Below are positions 7,967-15,777 of a DNA stretch of 21,943 nucleotides, piece after piece. The translations under genes and the position numbers were made by a program. Positions within the stretch are counted from its first letter, which is position 1. Every line of letters starts with the position of its first letter. Origin of the DNA: JBKPDV01 sp046728075 (GTDB lineage: Bacteria > Acidobacteriota > Thermoanaerobaculia > UBA5066 > Gp7-AA6); assembly GCA_046728075.1 (NCBI GenBank), contig JBKPDV010000023.1, positions 1 through 21,943 on the forward strand, read 5' to 3'. The notes under the pieces are model-generated. The model was given only the letters and a program-made list of their open reading frames with translations, ran no database searches and was not told the origin of the DNA.

Positions 7967-9015
7967 ATCCCGATATCTCGGCGATTGTCGTCAACTACCG
8001 AACCGCCGATCTGGCGGCGGCCTGCGTCGCCTCGCTGCGGGAGGCCTTCGCGGCAGCCGGCATTTCCGGCGAGATCCTGCTCGTGGACTGCGGATCGGGG
8101 CAGGAGGAGGCTGCGGCCCTCTCCCGCATTCCGTGTGAGGCATTGCTCTCCCTTGAGGAGAACCGCGGCTACTCGGGCGGAGCCAACGCGGGCCTCGCGC
8201 GGGCGCGGTCCGGGCGCCTCCTGGTCTCCAATGCGGACGTCCTGTTTTCGAACGATTCCCTCCCGCCATTGCTCGCGGCGATCGAGCGTCCACAGGTCGG
8301 AGTGGCGGGGCCTCTCTGCTTCTGGGACGCGGGCGAGAAGGTTCGGATGCCGCCGGGCTACGCTCCGCGCCTCTGGAGGGATTGGTCGCAGCTTTCCGCC
8401 GGGCGGTGGCCCTCCCTTGACCGACCTCGGTTCCAGCGTTTCGCCCTTTCCAGTCTTCAACTCTGGCGCGAAGGCGGAAGGGTCGATCACCTGACGGGAG
8501 CCGTGCTCGCCGCCAGGCGCGACGTCTTCGATCGTGTGGGCCGGTTCGACGAGCGCTTTCCGTTCGAGTACGAAGAGAGCGAGTGGGAGGATCGCCTTCG
8601 CCGCGACGGTCTGGAGCTCTCCTATGTTGTGGCCTCGCGCGTCCGACATCTCTACGGGCGCGCGGCCGGGCGCGATCCCTCGACCGCGGCGCGCCGCGCG
8701 GAATCCCGGGACCGCTACCGCCGGAGTCGCTATGGATCCGTCGGAGCGCTCCTTCTCGAGCAGGCCGGCCGGCGCAGGGGCCGCGTGGATGCGACGCCGG
8801 TCCCCCGTCCCGCGATCGCGCGGTCTCCCGGAATGCGGCTGGCGATCTCACCCAATCCTTCGCTGCTCCCCTTTGCGGATGCCTCTCTGGAGGAGGACTT
8901 TCTCCTTCCCGAAGACGTGCTTCCGTCCCTGCCTCCCGGTCCGCTCTACCTTCGCGTCTTCTCGGAGACGGACGGGGCTCCTCGGGCGACCTACGTCTGG
9001 GAGAAGGCGGCGTGA
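7963..9015 (+). CDS. GT2 family glycosyltransferase
   Basis: A 350-residue protein starting at GTG 7963, with a GTGA overlap on the previous stop. The N-terminus DISAIVVNYRTADLAAACVASL is the standard GT2 nucleotide-binding strand (rhamnosyltransferase-like subgroup), followed by ENRGYSGGANAGL. The usual metal-binding DxD region reads VSNADVLF, so the first aspartate is replaced by asparagine, a variant common in this subgroup. The acceptor half has HLTGAVLAARRDVFDRVGRFDERFPFEYEESEWEDRL, with the conserved GxFDE and ED of the catalytic region. The last ~70 residues are unrecognised. It probably adds one residue to the growing surface glycan. Confidence 0.9.
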   Translation: MNPDISAIVVNYRTADLAAACVASLREAFAAAGISGEILLVDCGSGQEEAAALSRIPCEALLSLEENRGYSGGANAGLARARSGRLLVSNADVLFSNDSLPPLLAAIERPQVGVAGPLCFWDAGEKVRMPPGYAPRLWRDWSQLSAGRWPSLDRPRFQRFALSSLQLWREGGRVDHLTGAVLAARRDVFDRVGRFDERFPFEYEESEWEDRLRRDGLELSYVVASRVRHLYGRAAGRDPSTAARRAESRDRYRRSRYGSVGALLLEQAGRRRGRVDATPVPRPAIARSPGMRLAISPNPSLLPFADASLEEDFLLPEDVLPSLPPGPLYLRVFSETDGAPRATYVWEKAA

Positions 9016-9956
9016 TTCGCTATCGGGTGCGGCCGGCGACCGAGGCGGACTCGGGTGGAATCCGGACACTGCTCGCCCGCGCGTATGCCGCGGAATTTCC
9101 GGAGCAGGAATGGCTCTGGAAGTTTCCTCGAAATCCGGACGGGTGGTTCGGCGTCGTGGCGGAGTCCGAGCAGGGGCAGATCGTCGGCAACTTCGCGGGC
9201 TGGCCCATGCGCTTCGTTCTCGACGGAGTCGAGCGCACCGTCTATTCCGCTGGAGACGTGGCCACGATTCCCGAAGCGCGCGGGCTCGGTAAGAGCCGCA
9301 ACATCTATGGGGAGATGGCCGAGGCCTTCTATGAGGCCGTCCGGCGGCAGGGCGTTCCGTTCACTTTCGGTTTTCCGCACCCCCGGGCGCATGAGATCAG
9401 CCGCCGTCTTGGCGGGACCCGAGATTACTTTCCCGTGCGGCATTTGCGGGTCGACTGCGCCGCGTTTCCGGAGCCGCCACCCGGCGCCCGCGCCTGCGAC
9501 TTCGTCACCGAGACCTTCGATTCCTTATGGGCCGGCGCGCGCTCGCGTGTCGGCCCCGTGCGCGACCGGGCACGCGTGAACTGGCGTTTTCACGCGCGGC
9601 CCAGCCGGTACTACAGGATGTTGCAGCTGGCCTCCAACGGCGAGGATCGCGGCTGGGCGGCTCTCTCCGTCCTCGGCGAAGAGGCGATCGTGGCCGACTT
9701 TCTGGGCCTCGAGCCGGATGGCTCCGATCTGGTTCCCTTGTTCGCGGCCGCCGCGCGCGAAGCGAGCCGGCTCGGGGCGAAGCGGCTGCTTTTCTGGAGC
9801 ACTCCGGGCAGTCCCGCCCGCGCCGTTCTCGAGGGCCTCGCCGGAGAATACCGGGACGCCGGCTTCTGGTTCGTCGGCCGGGTCTTCGACGAAGAGGCGG
9901 CACAGGTTTACCTCGAGCGTGGCCACTTCTCGCCCTCGCTTCACGACGTGGTCTGA
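9012..9956 (+). CDS. GNAT-family N-acyltransferase
   Basis: A 314-residue protein. I choose GTG 9012 because it overlaps the preceding stop by 4 nt, as in the rest of the module, and because the GNAT fold starts at once with IRYRVRPATEADSGGI. The acetyl-CoA-binding motif A appears as AGDVATIPEARGLGKSRN (the RGxGKS pyrophosphate loop). The length suggests two tandem GNAT-like halves, of which only the first shows the CoA motif clearly. In a glycan cluster, such enzymes usually acylate an amino-sugar or the polymer. It closes the 6890-9956 module and is followed by the largest gap in the cluster. The substrate is unknown. Confidence 0.82.
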   Translation: MIRYRVRPATEADSGGIRTLLARAYAAEFPEQEWLWKFPRNPDGWFGVVAESEQGQIVGNFAGWPMRFVLDGVERTVYSAGDVATIPEARGLGKSRNIYGEMAEAFYEAVRRQGVPFTFGFPHPRAHEISRRLGGTRDYFPVRHLRVDCAAFPEPPPGARACDFVTETFDSLWAGARSRVGPVRDRARVNWRFHARPSRYYRMLQLASNGEDRGWAALSVLGEEAIVADFLGLEPDGSDLVPLFAAAAREASRLGAKRLLFWSTPGSPARAVLEGLAGEYRDAGFWFVGRVFDEEAAQVYLERGHFSPSLHDVV

Positions 9957-10191
9957 CCGTCGCTTCCGCTTGCTCCGGACCTGCGCCTTTCGGCGCACCG
10001 GCGCTCAGCTCGCCCAAAGGGGCTCGACCGAGCGCCTGGTCCCTCGCGCGCTCACGCTCCCGCGGCGCGCGCCTCCTCCCCTCTGGGAGACTACGCGCGC
10101 CGCGACCCGGACTGTTTCGGGTTGACGGACCGCACCTGGGTTCCAGCAGAGACTATTCCTGGATCTGACGAGGATCCTCAGGATCGCCTTC

Positions 10192-10251
10192 GAGCCGTAA
10201 GCGGTGGTGGATCTTTACCGCGGACGGCTCACGGCCTACGGCTAACGACCA
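10192..10251 (+). repeat. Heptanucleotide inverted repeat array D (3 units + gap + 5 units), GC-rich unit
   Basis: The 5' arm is GAGCCGT, AAGCGGT, GGTGGAT (10192-10212). After 4 nt, the 3' arm is ACCGCGG, ACGGCTC, ACGGCCT, ACGGCTA, ACGACCA (10217-10251). The first two 5' units pair with the first two 3' units: GAGCCGT with ACGGCTC exactly, and GCGGT with ACCGC, with a 2x2 internal loop between. The outer units have diverged. The 7-nt phase and the five-unit 3' arm match the other arrays, although the sequence is unrelated. The array ends 24 nt before the next ATG. Confidence 0.75.
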
Positions 10252-10258
10252 AGGAAGG

Positions 10259-10264
10259 TAGACT
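10259..10264 (+). promoter_or_regulatory. Possible -10 element (TAGACT)
   Basis: TAGACT lies 11 nt before the ATG of the PIG-L/GT2 fusion gene and agrees with four of the six -10 consensus bases. There is no recognisable -35 box. If it is real, the transcript would be nearly leaderless. Weak evidence. Confidence 0.15.
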
Positions 10265-10275
10265 CCGGGCACAGA

Positions 10276-12156
10276 ATGGGCCGCGACGAAGAATCGCTGA
10301 TTCCGTACAGCACTAGCGAGCTGACTGGCGGCCGCATTCTCGTTCTCGCGGCGCACCCGGACGACGAGATCTTCGGCGCCGGTGGCACGCTCGCTTTGAA
10401 TGCCGATTGGGCGCAAGAGATTCGAGTCTGGATCGCGACGGATGGGGAGGCGCAGGAAGGCGCCGAGACCCAACCTCCCGCGGCCTATGCGCAACGGCGA
10501 CGGGCGGAATCCGAGGCGGCGGCGAAGGCGCTCGGGATCCCGCCCCCCGCGTTCGGCGCGCTGCCGGACCGCAAGCTGTCTCGAAGGCGGTCCGATCTGG
10601 ACTCGGCCCTGGCCGCCCTGTTGAAGGAATTCGGGCCGGACCTGGTCCTCGCCCCCTCGCTGGTCGAGATTCACCCGGACCATCGCGCGATCGGCGAGGC
10701 TCTCTACGAGCTCATCGCCGCCTCCCGTCCCGGAGACGCCGACCACGACCGGTTTCGCCACCTTCGTGTGGCCTTCTATGAGATTTCGCACCCGATCCTT
10801 CCCAATGTCCTCGTGGACATCGCCGCTGTCGCGAGGCGCAAGGAGGAGGCGCTCGCCGCCTTCGCCTCCCAGCAGGCCGTCCGGGACTACGCGCGCGCGA
10901 TGGGCGGCCTCAATACCTACCGCCGGCTGACCCTGGAGGGGACAGGCCCCGTCGAGGCCTTTCATGTCGCGACCTTTGCCGACGTCTCCACGCATTCCCT
11001 CGAAGAGTTTCGGCGGTCGATTGGCCCCTCGATCGTTTCCGACGGCGCGCGGGCGACGGCGCCCGTGTCCGTCGTGGTCCGGACGCGAAACCGGCCGGCG
11101 CTCCTGGCGGACGCGCTCGAAAGTCTCCGGGCCCAGACCGCCCGACCCGCCGAGGTGATCATCGTCAATGACGGAGGCGCCGCCGTCTCCGGGATCACCG
11201 CCCCGTTCTCCGATGCGTTCCGAGTCGTTCTCGAGGAGAACCGTGAGAGCCAGGGACGCTCGGCCGCCGCCAACCGGGGGGTCGAAACGGCGACGGAAGA
11301 GCTCATCGCGTTTCTCGACGACGACGACCGCTGCTTCCCGGACCACTTCGAGCGTCTCCTGAAGGCTTTCCGCGGCGGACCGGAGCCGGTCGTGTACTCG
11401 GATGCGGCGACCATCGTCTATGAGCGCCGGGAGGAGAGATGGGAACCGATCGTTCGGACCCTCCAATATTCGCTCGACTTCGATCCGGACTATCTTCTGC
11501 TCGCCAACTACATTCCTCTTCACACACTTCTTCTGCCGCGGGCACTCTACGGACGGGTGAAAGGATTCGATTCCCGGCTGGAATACTCGGAGGACTGGGA
11601 CTTTCTGATCCGGCTTTCCTTCGAGACGTCCTTCCGCCATTTGAGGGCGGTGACTTGCGAGTACCGCGTTTTCCGCGGGTCGGTGGATCCGAGCCACGAG
11701 GCGGCGGGAGGTCCCGCATTCGAGCGCGCGCGCCAACAGATCTACGAGCGCTACGCCAGCCGCCGCCGCCCCGAGGGTGTCGCGCGCGTGATGGACCGCA
11801 TGCGTGCCCAGATCGCGTTCTGGGCGGAAAGAGACGGGACGGCTCAAGGAGAGCTGCGCTATCAGCGCGCGACCAACCACCGCCTTCACGCGCTCTGGGA
11901 GAAGGCCTCGGCGGAGCTCGAAGACGCGCGCAGCCGCCTTCCGAGCCTGGAGACCGAGCGCAGCCGGCTGCTCGCTGAAAACGAGCTCGTCCACGCGCGT
12001 CTGGCCGAGCTCTACGCCGCCAATGAGCGGTACAGCTCGCAGATCCAGGCTTCGCGCACGGAAATCGATCGCCTCGGATCGCTGCTGTCGGAAATCTTCG
12101 CCTCTCGCACCTGGAAGCTTCATTTGTTTCTGGACCGGCTTCGCGGACGCCGTTGA
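10276..12156 (+). CDS. Fusion: PIG-L (LmbE) deacetylase + GT2 glycosyltransferase + C-terminal coiled coil
   Basis: A 626-residue two-enzyme protein. Residues ~18-250 are a PIG-L/LmbE zinc deacetylase: AAHPDDE gives H27, D29 and D30, and HPDH (H133-H136) gives the second half of the zinc and catalytic site. Residues ~263-500 are a GT2 domain beginning VSVVVRTRNRP, with VNDGG and the metal-binding FLDDDD run (D348-D351), then the acceptor region LEYSEDWDFLIRLSF. Residues ~540-610 are a charged, heptad-like coiled coil, ending in a basic tail like that of many membrane-associated GT2 proteins. Known PIG-L enzymes remove the N-acetyl group from GlcNAc-type residues, so one chain may add a sugar and deacetylate it or its acceptor; this pairing is inference. 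No frameshift or stop separates the domains. Its stop overlaps the next gene's TTG start by 4 nt. Confidence 0.92.
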   Translation: MGRDEESLIPYSTSELTGGRILVLAAHPDDEIFGAGGTLALNADWAQEIRVWIATDGEAQEGAETQPPAAYAQRRRAESEAAAKALGIPPPAFGALPDRKLSRRRSDLDSALAALLKEFGPDLVLAPSLVEIHPDHRAIGEALYELIAASRPGDADHDRFRHLRVAFYEISHPILPNVLVDIAAVARRKEEALAAFASQQAVRDYARAMGGLNTYRRLTLEGTGPVEAFHVATFADVSTHSLEEFRRSIGPSIVSDGARATAPVSVVVRTRNRPALLADALESLRAQTARPAEVIIVNDGGAAVSGITAPFSDAFRVVLEENRESQGRSAAANRGVETATEELIAFLDDDDRCFPDHFERLLKAFRGGPEPVVYSDAATIVYERREERWEPIVRTLQYSLDFDPDYLLLANYIPLHTLLLPRALYGRVKGFDSRLEYSEDWDFLIRLSFETSFRHLRAVTCEYRVFRGSVDPSHEAAGGPAFERARQQIYERYASRRRPEGVARVMDRMRAQIAFWAERDGTAQGELRYQRATNHRLHALWEKASAELEDARSRLPSLETERSRLLAENELVHARLAELYAANERYSSQIQASRTEIDRLGSLLSEIFASRTWKLHLFLDRLRGRR

Positions 12157-13403
12157 CGCGCGTCGTCGTGCTCGCGCCGGAACCTGTTCGTCCCCGGATG
12201 GCGGGAATGGGCATCCGCGCCCTCGAGATCGCCCGCGCTTTGGGGAAGGAGTTCGATGCGCGCCTGCTCGTCGCCAATGATCCGGCCGAGGTCGCCGCGG
12301 TCGCCCCTGATGTGCCGGCCTTTCGAGTCGCGCCCGGACAGCTGCGTCTCGCGGCGCAAGGCGCCGATGCGGCGGTCGTATCGGGCCATGCCGCGAACTG
12401 GTGGTTTCATCAGGTTCCCAACATCCCCGTCGCGGTCGACTTGTACGACCCTTTCTTCCTGGAGAACCTGCACTACGCGCCGGCGCTGGGGGAGGCGCCT
12501 GCCGCCAACGACCACGCCACGCTCGATCTGGCGATCAGCCGCGGCGACCTTTTTCTCTGCGCCTCGCCCGAGCAACGCCTCTTCTATGCCGGTTCTCTCT
12601 ACGCCTGTGGCCGGATTGGGCCCGGCAACTTTCCGTCCGATCCGACGCTCTCACGCCTGCTGACCGTCGTCCCGTTCGGCGTTCCCAGCGAGCCGGCCGC
12701 GGGCAGCCGCGAGGAGGGGCGGCGAGGTCTCGGCATCGAGGCCGATGGCCCGCTGGTTCTCTTCGGCGGGATCTACGACTGGTACGAGCCCGACCTGTTG
12801 CTGGAGGCTTGGCCAGGGATCATTCGTCGCCACCCCAACGCCAAGCTGCTCTTCTTCGAGAACCCCAACCCGCAGTCGACCCCTCAAAGGGTCTATGCGC
12901 GGGCCCGCCAGCAGGCCCGCACTATCGATCGGGATGGCCGAACCATTGTGTTCGCTCCCTGGCGCCCCTACACCTCGCGGGAGGATCTCTACGCCGCGTG
13001 CGATCTGGTCGTTTCCATCTCCTCGTCGGGGTTGGAAACGGATCTGGCCTTTCGCACGCGACTTCTCGACGCCGCCTGGGGGGGAGTGTGCAGCCTGTCG
13101 GTCGGCGGGGGATCGCTCGCCCGCGAGCTGGAACTGGCCGGCGCTGGGCGCACCGCTTCGCGATCCTCGTCGGCGCTCGCCGAAGCCGTGGCCGCGCTGC
13201 TGGGCGATGACGCCGAACGGGAACGGGCGTCTGCCGCCGCCCGCCGATTCGCCGCCACCCGAGCCTGGACCTCCGTGATGGCCCCCCTCGCCGCCTGGTT
13301 GCGGGAACCGCGAATCGACCCCGGCCGGCTCCCATTCCCGGCGGCCGCCTCGGCCACCTCCTTCTGGACGCGGCTGGCTCGCAAACGACGCCGGAAGGTG
13401 TAA
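12153..13403 (+). CDS. GT4-like glycosyltransferase
   Basis: A 416-residue protein starting at TTG 12153 (TTGA overlap with the preceding stop), which begins with the Rossmann strand TRVVVLAPEPVRPRMAGMGIRALEIARAL. The GT-B donor domain is visible as PLVLFGGIYDWYEPDLLLEAW. A later GLETDLAFRTRLLDA block has the acidic and RTR residues seen in a GT4 subgroup near O-antigen loci; it replaces the plain EX7E pattern, so the subfamily is less certain than for the gene at 6890. It probably adds a sugar to the surface polymer. It ends at TAA 13401, followed by an 89-nt gap with only weak hairpins. Confidence 0.83.
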   Translation: MTRVVVLAPEPVRPRMAGMGIRALEIARALGKEFDARLLVANDPAEVAAVAPDVPAFRVAPGQLRLAAQGADAAVVSGHAANWWFHQVPNIPVAVDLYDPFFLENLHYAPALGEAPAANDHATLDLAISRGDLFLCASPEQRLFYAGSLYACGRIGPGNFPSDPTLSRLLTVVPFGVPSEPAAGSREEGRRGLGIEADGPLVLFGGIYDWYEPDLLLEAWPGIIRRHPNAKLLFFENPNPQSTPQRVYARARQQARTIDRDGRTIVFAPWRPYTSREDLYAACDLVVSISSSGLETDLAFRTRLLDAAWGGVCSLSVGGGSLARELELAGAGRTASRSSSALAEAVAALLGDDAERERASAAARRFAATRAWTSVMAPLAAWLREPRIDPGRLPFPAAASATSFWTRLARKRRRKV

Positions 13404-13492
13404 CTCTCGGCGCGTTCTCATCGCAGACTGCCCGAGACTGCGAATTTTCCGGCGTCTCACCCACCCCGCTTTCGGGTTACGCTTCGGCCGCC

Positions 13493-14671
13493 ATGCGCAC
13501 GCCGGATATTTCCGTCATCGTCGTCCATCATCGCGGGCAAGAGCATCTCCTCGAAGGCCTCGGAGCTCTCGAGCAGGCATCCGCGGGCCTCTCCTCCGAA
13601 ACGATCCTCGTCGACAACACTGGGGGCCGTTCGATCGAGAATGTTCTCCGGCGCCATCCCACGATTCGACGGGTGACCGCTGGAGGCAACGTCGGATTTG
13701 CAGCCGGTTGCCGGATGGGCGCGGAGGCTGCGCGGGCTCCTCTGCTGCTTCTCGTCAATGACGATGCGGCTGTCGAGCCCGATGCGCCGGAACGACTCGC
13801 GGCGGCCCTCTCCGGCGCGGAGGAGGACGTCGTGGCGGTGGCCGGGCGTCTGGTCGACCGCAGCGGAGAGAAGAACGACTTTTCTGACGGTTTTCTCACG
13901 TTCGACGGGCACGCCTTCCAGCGGGACGTCGGGAAGCCGGTCGGGGAGGTGGGGAAGTCGACGCCCGGAGACGAGCGCCTTTTCGCCTGCGGAGGCTTGA
14001 TGGCCGTCCGTCGCACCGAGTTTCTTGCATCCGGATTCGATGAGGACTACTTCGCGTATCTCGAGGACGTGGACTTCGGCTGGCGTCAGTGGATTTTCGG
14101 GCGCCGCATCCTCGCCGAGCCCCGCGCCGTGGCGCGTCATCGCGGCGGCGCCACCGGGCAGGCGCTCGGGACTTTTGCGCGGGGGTTCCTCTTTGAGAAG
14201 AATGCCTTTGCGACGGCTTACAAGAACTTCGACGAGGAACACTTCGCGGCGTTCATGCCGGCCGTGCTCGCCGCCTTTCTCGGCCGTGTGGCTCGAATGC
14301 TCGGCAGCCGTAATCCCGGAGCAGACGAGCTCCGCCGCGATCCCTATCGCGACGGTCGGCAGCCCTCCTTTCTGCGGCGGCTCTTTGGGATCAGCGAGGA
14401 GCTCGAGCAGGTTCGAGTCGATGATCCCCTGACGATCGCCCACCTCAAGGCGCTCCTCTGGCTCGATCGCCACCAGGAGACACTCGCTGCGAAGCGCCGG
14501 CTCATTCAGTCGGCGCGAAAACGCCCCGACTCGGAGATCTTCGCCAGGTTTCCCCTTCGGCTGGTTCCGACATATCCGGGAGACGAAAGGTTCGATTCCG
14601 ATTACTTCCGCGAGTTTCTGCGGCGGGCGCCGGCTCTCACTCGGACGACTCTGGAGGAGATCTTCGCTTGA
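13493..14671 (+). CDS. GT2 family glycosyltransferase
   Basis: A 392-residue protein starting at ATG 13493. The GT2 signatures are DISVIVVHHRGQEHLLEGL at the N-terminus, ILVDNTGG, GGNVGFAAGCRMG, and the metal site LLVNDDAAVEPD. The acceptor region reads ACGGLMAVRRTEFLASGFDEDYFAYLEDVDFGWRQ, the GxDExYFxYxEDVDxxxR pattern of rhamnosyl- and related transferases. An extra ~120-residue C-terminal tail follows the catalytic domain and is not recognised. The gene starts a new coupled pair: its TGA overlaps the TTG of the next gene by 4 nt. The donor sugar cannot be inferred. Confidence 0.9.
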   Translation: MRTPDISVIVVHHRGQEHLLEGLGALEQASAGLSSETILVDNTGGRSIENVLRRHPTIRRVTAGGNVGFAAGCRMGAEAARAPLLLLVNDDAAVEPDAPERLAAALSGAEEDVVAVAGRLVDRSGEKNDFSDGFLTFDGHAFQRDVGKPVGEVGKSTPGDERLFACGGLMAVRRTEFLASGFDEDYFAYLEDVDFGWRQWIFGRRILAEPRAVARHRGGATGQALGTFARGFLFEKNAFATAYKNFDEEHFAAFMPAVLAAFLGRVARMLGSRNPGADELRRDPYRDGRQPSFLRRLFGISEELEQVRVDDPLTIAHLKALLWLDRHQETLAAKRRLIQSARKRPDSEIFARFPLRLVPTYPGDERFDSDYFREFLRRAPALTRTTLEEIFA

Positions 14672-15597
14672 CCGAGTTCTCCGTCGTCATTCCCACATAC
14701 CAGAGGCCCGACACCTTGTTCCGGGTCCTCGATGCTCTGGAGCGGCAGTCGGAGCCGCCTTCGTTCGAAGTGGTCGTCGTCGACGACGGATCGCGCGACG
14801 AGACGCCGGCGAAGCTCGAGTCGTACCGCGCGGCCTATCCCTTTCGCTTCTTCTCGCAACAAAATTCCGGACCGGCGGCCGCGCGCAATCGCGGGATTCA
14901 AGAGGCGCGCGGCCGGCACGTCCTCTTTCTCGGGGACGACACGGTGCCGGAGGCTCTTCTGCTCGCTGTGCACGCCTCGGTGCACGCGCAGAAGAACGAG
15001 TCCCCCGTGGCCGTGCTTGGCTATACGACGTGGCCGCACGACCGCCACGTTACCCCCTTCCTGCATCACATCAACGAATACGGCCTTCAATTCGGCTATG
15101 GCCTGATCGAAGACGCCGACGCGGTGCCGTTCAACTTCTTCTACACTTCCAACATCTCCCTGCCGCGGTCGCTGCTGGTGGAGGCGGGGCTGTTCGACAC
15201 GACGTTTCCGCATGCCGCCTGGGAAGACATCGAAATGGCGTATCGGCTGATGAAAATGGGAATGAAGATTCTCTATCGTCCCCGTGCCGTCGCCCGGCAT
15301 CACCACGACATCACGTTCCATTCCTTTCGACGCCGGCAGGAAAAGTCGGGCGAGGCCGCGGCAATTTTCTACGGCAAGCATCCCGAGCTCGGCGATTTTC
15401 TCGGCGTCCCGCAGGCGACTCTCTACAGAAACGGCGGCGTTGTGCGGGGCCGTCTGCTGCCTTTCTGGGCGGCGCTCGCGGAGCGTTGGGAGCTGCCCGG
15501 AGCGCGTCGCGCCGTCGACCGAGTTTTGCGGGAAGATTATTTGCGGGGTCTCAACCGCGCGCTGGCTGATTCGCAGCAGGCCGTTGCTGCCCGTTGA
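14668..15597 (+). CDS. GT2 family glycosyltransferase
   Basis: A 309-residue protein starting at TTG 14668, coupled to the upstream GT2 gene by a TTGA overlap. The catalytic domain is compact and complete: FSVVIPTYQRPDTLFRVLDAL, VVVVDDGSRDETP, GPAAARNRGIQEARG, and FLGDDTVPE as the metal-binding region. The acceptor side follows with TSNISLPRSLLVEAGLFD and AWEDIEMAYRLMKMGMKI. The GPAAARNxG motif places it in the common GT2 group that extends surface glycans. It is the last gene of the glycan cluster; the next gene has its own upstream region of 180 nt. Confidence 0.9.
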   Translation: MTEFSVVIPTYQRPDTLFRVLDALERQSEPPSFEVVVVDDGSRDETPAKLESYRAAYPFRFFSQQNSGPAAARNRGIQEARGRHVLFLGDDTVPEALLLAVHASVHAQKNESPVAVLGYTTWPHDRHVTPFLHHINEYGLQFGYGLIEDADAVPFNFFYTSNISLPRSLLVEAGLFDTTFPHAAWEDIEMAYRLMKMGMKILYRPRAVARHHHDITFHSFRRRQEKSGEAAAIFYGKHPELGDFLGVPQATLYRNGGVVRGRLLPFWAALAERWELPGARRAVDRVLREDYLRGLNRALADSQQAVAAR

Positions 15598-15777
15598 TCG
15601 GACGGATTCCTTGCTCCTCTGCGGATGACGCCGTGACACCTCGGGAGGTCAACATTCTTCGCAGCCCTCTACGGCGGGAAACTCCCAAATGATTGCATCG
15701 ATAGGAGATCCTCGCACTCGGATCGAGGCCGTGGTTTGGCGTTCACCTTGCTGTAAGAAAGGGTGGGAGACTTTGCA

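Larger units (their letters stand above)
9957..10275 (+). other. 319-nt intergenic region with three hairpins and a repeat array
   Basis: No credible gene is seen here. The region holds a TGCGCC/GGCGCA stem with a TTTC loop (9982-9997). It also holds an 11-bp perfect GC stem (CGCGGCGCGCG, 10061-10071, with its complement at 10094-10104) enclosing a smaller CTCCC/GGGAG hairpin, and a 7-bp stem at 10105-10122. None has a following T-run, so they are not clear intrinsic terminators. The 3' part carries heptanucleotide array D. This could be the end of one transcript and the leader of the next, or a processing region within one operon. Confidence 0.6.

Noticed and set aside
9957..10180. A possible gene remnant in the 319-nt gap
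   Set aside because: Open frames run through from neighbouring genes, but none has a plausible start, ribosome-binding site or recognisable peptide; the DNA is dominated by hairpins.
10153..12123. A 656-residue open frame on the minus strand
   Set aside because: Antisense to the PIG-L/GT2 fusion, which has intact catalytic motifs; the antisense chain has no recognisable motif.
13422..13442. Possible terminator after the GT4 gene at 12153
   Set aside because: The CGCAG/CTGCG stem is only 5 bp with an 11-nt loop and a short AATTTT; too weak to call.
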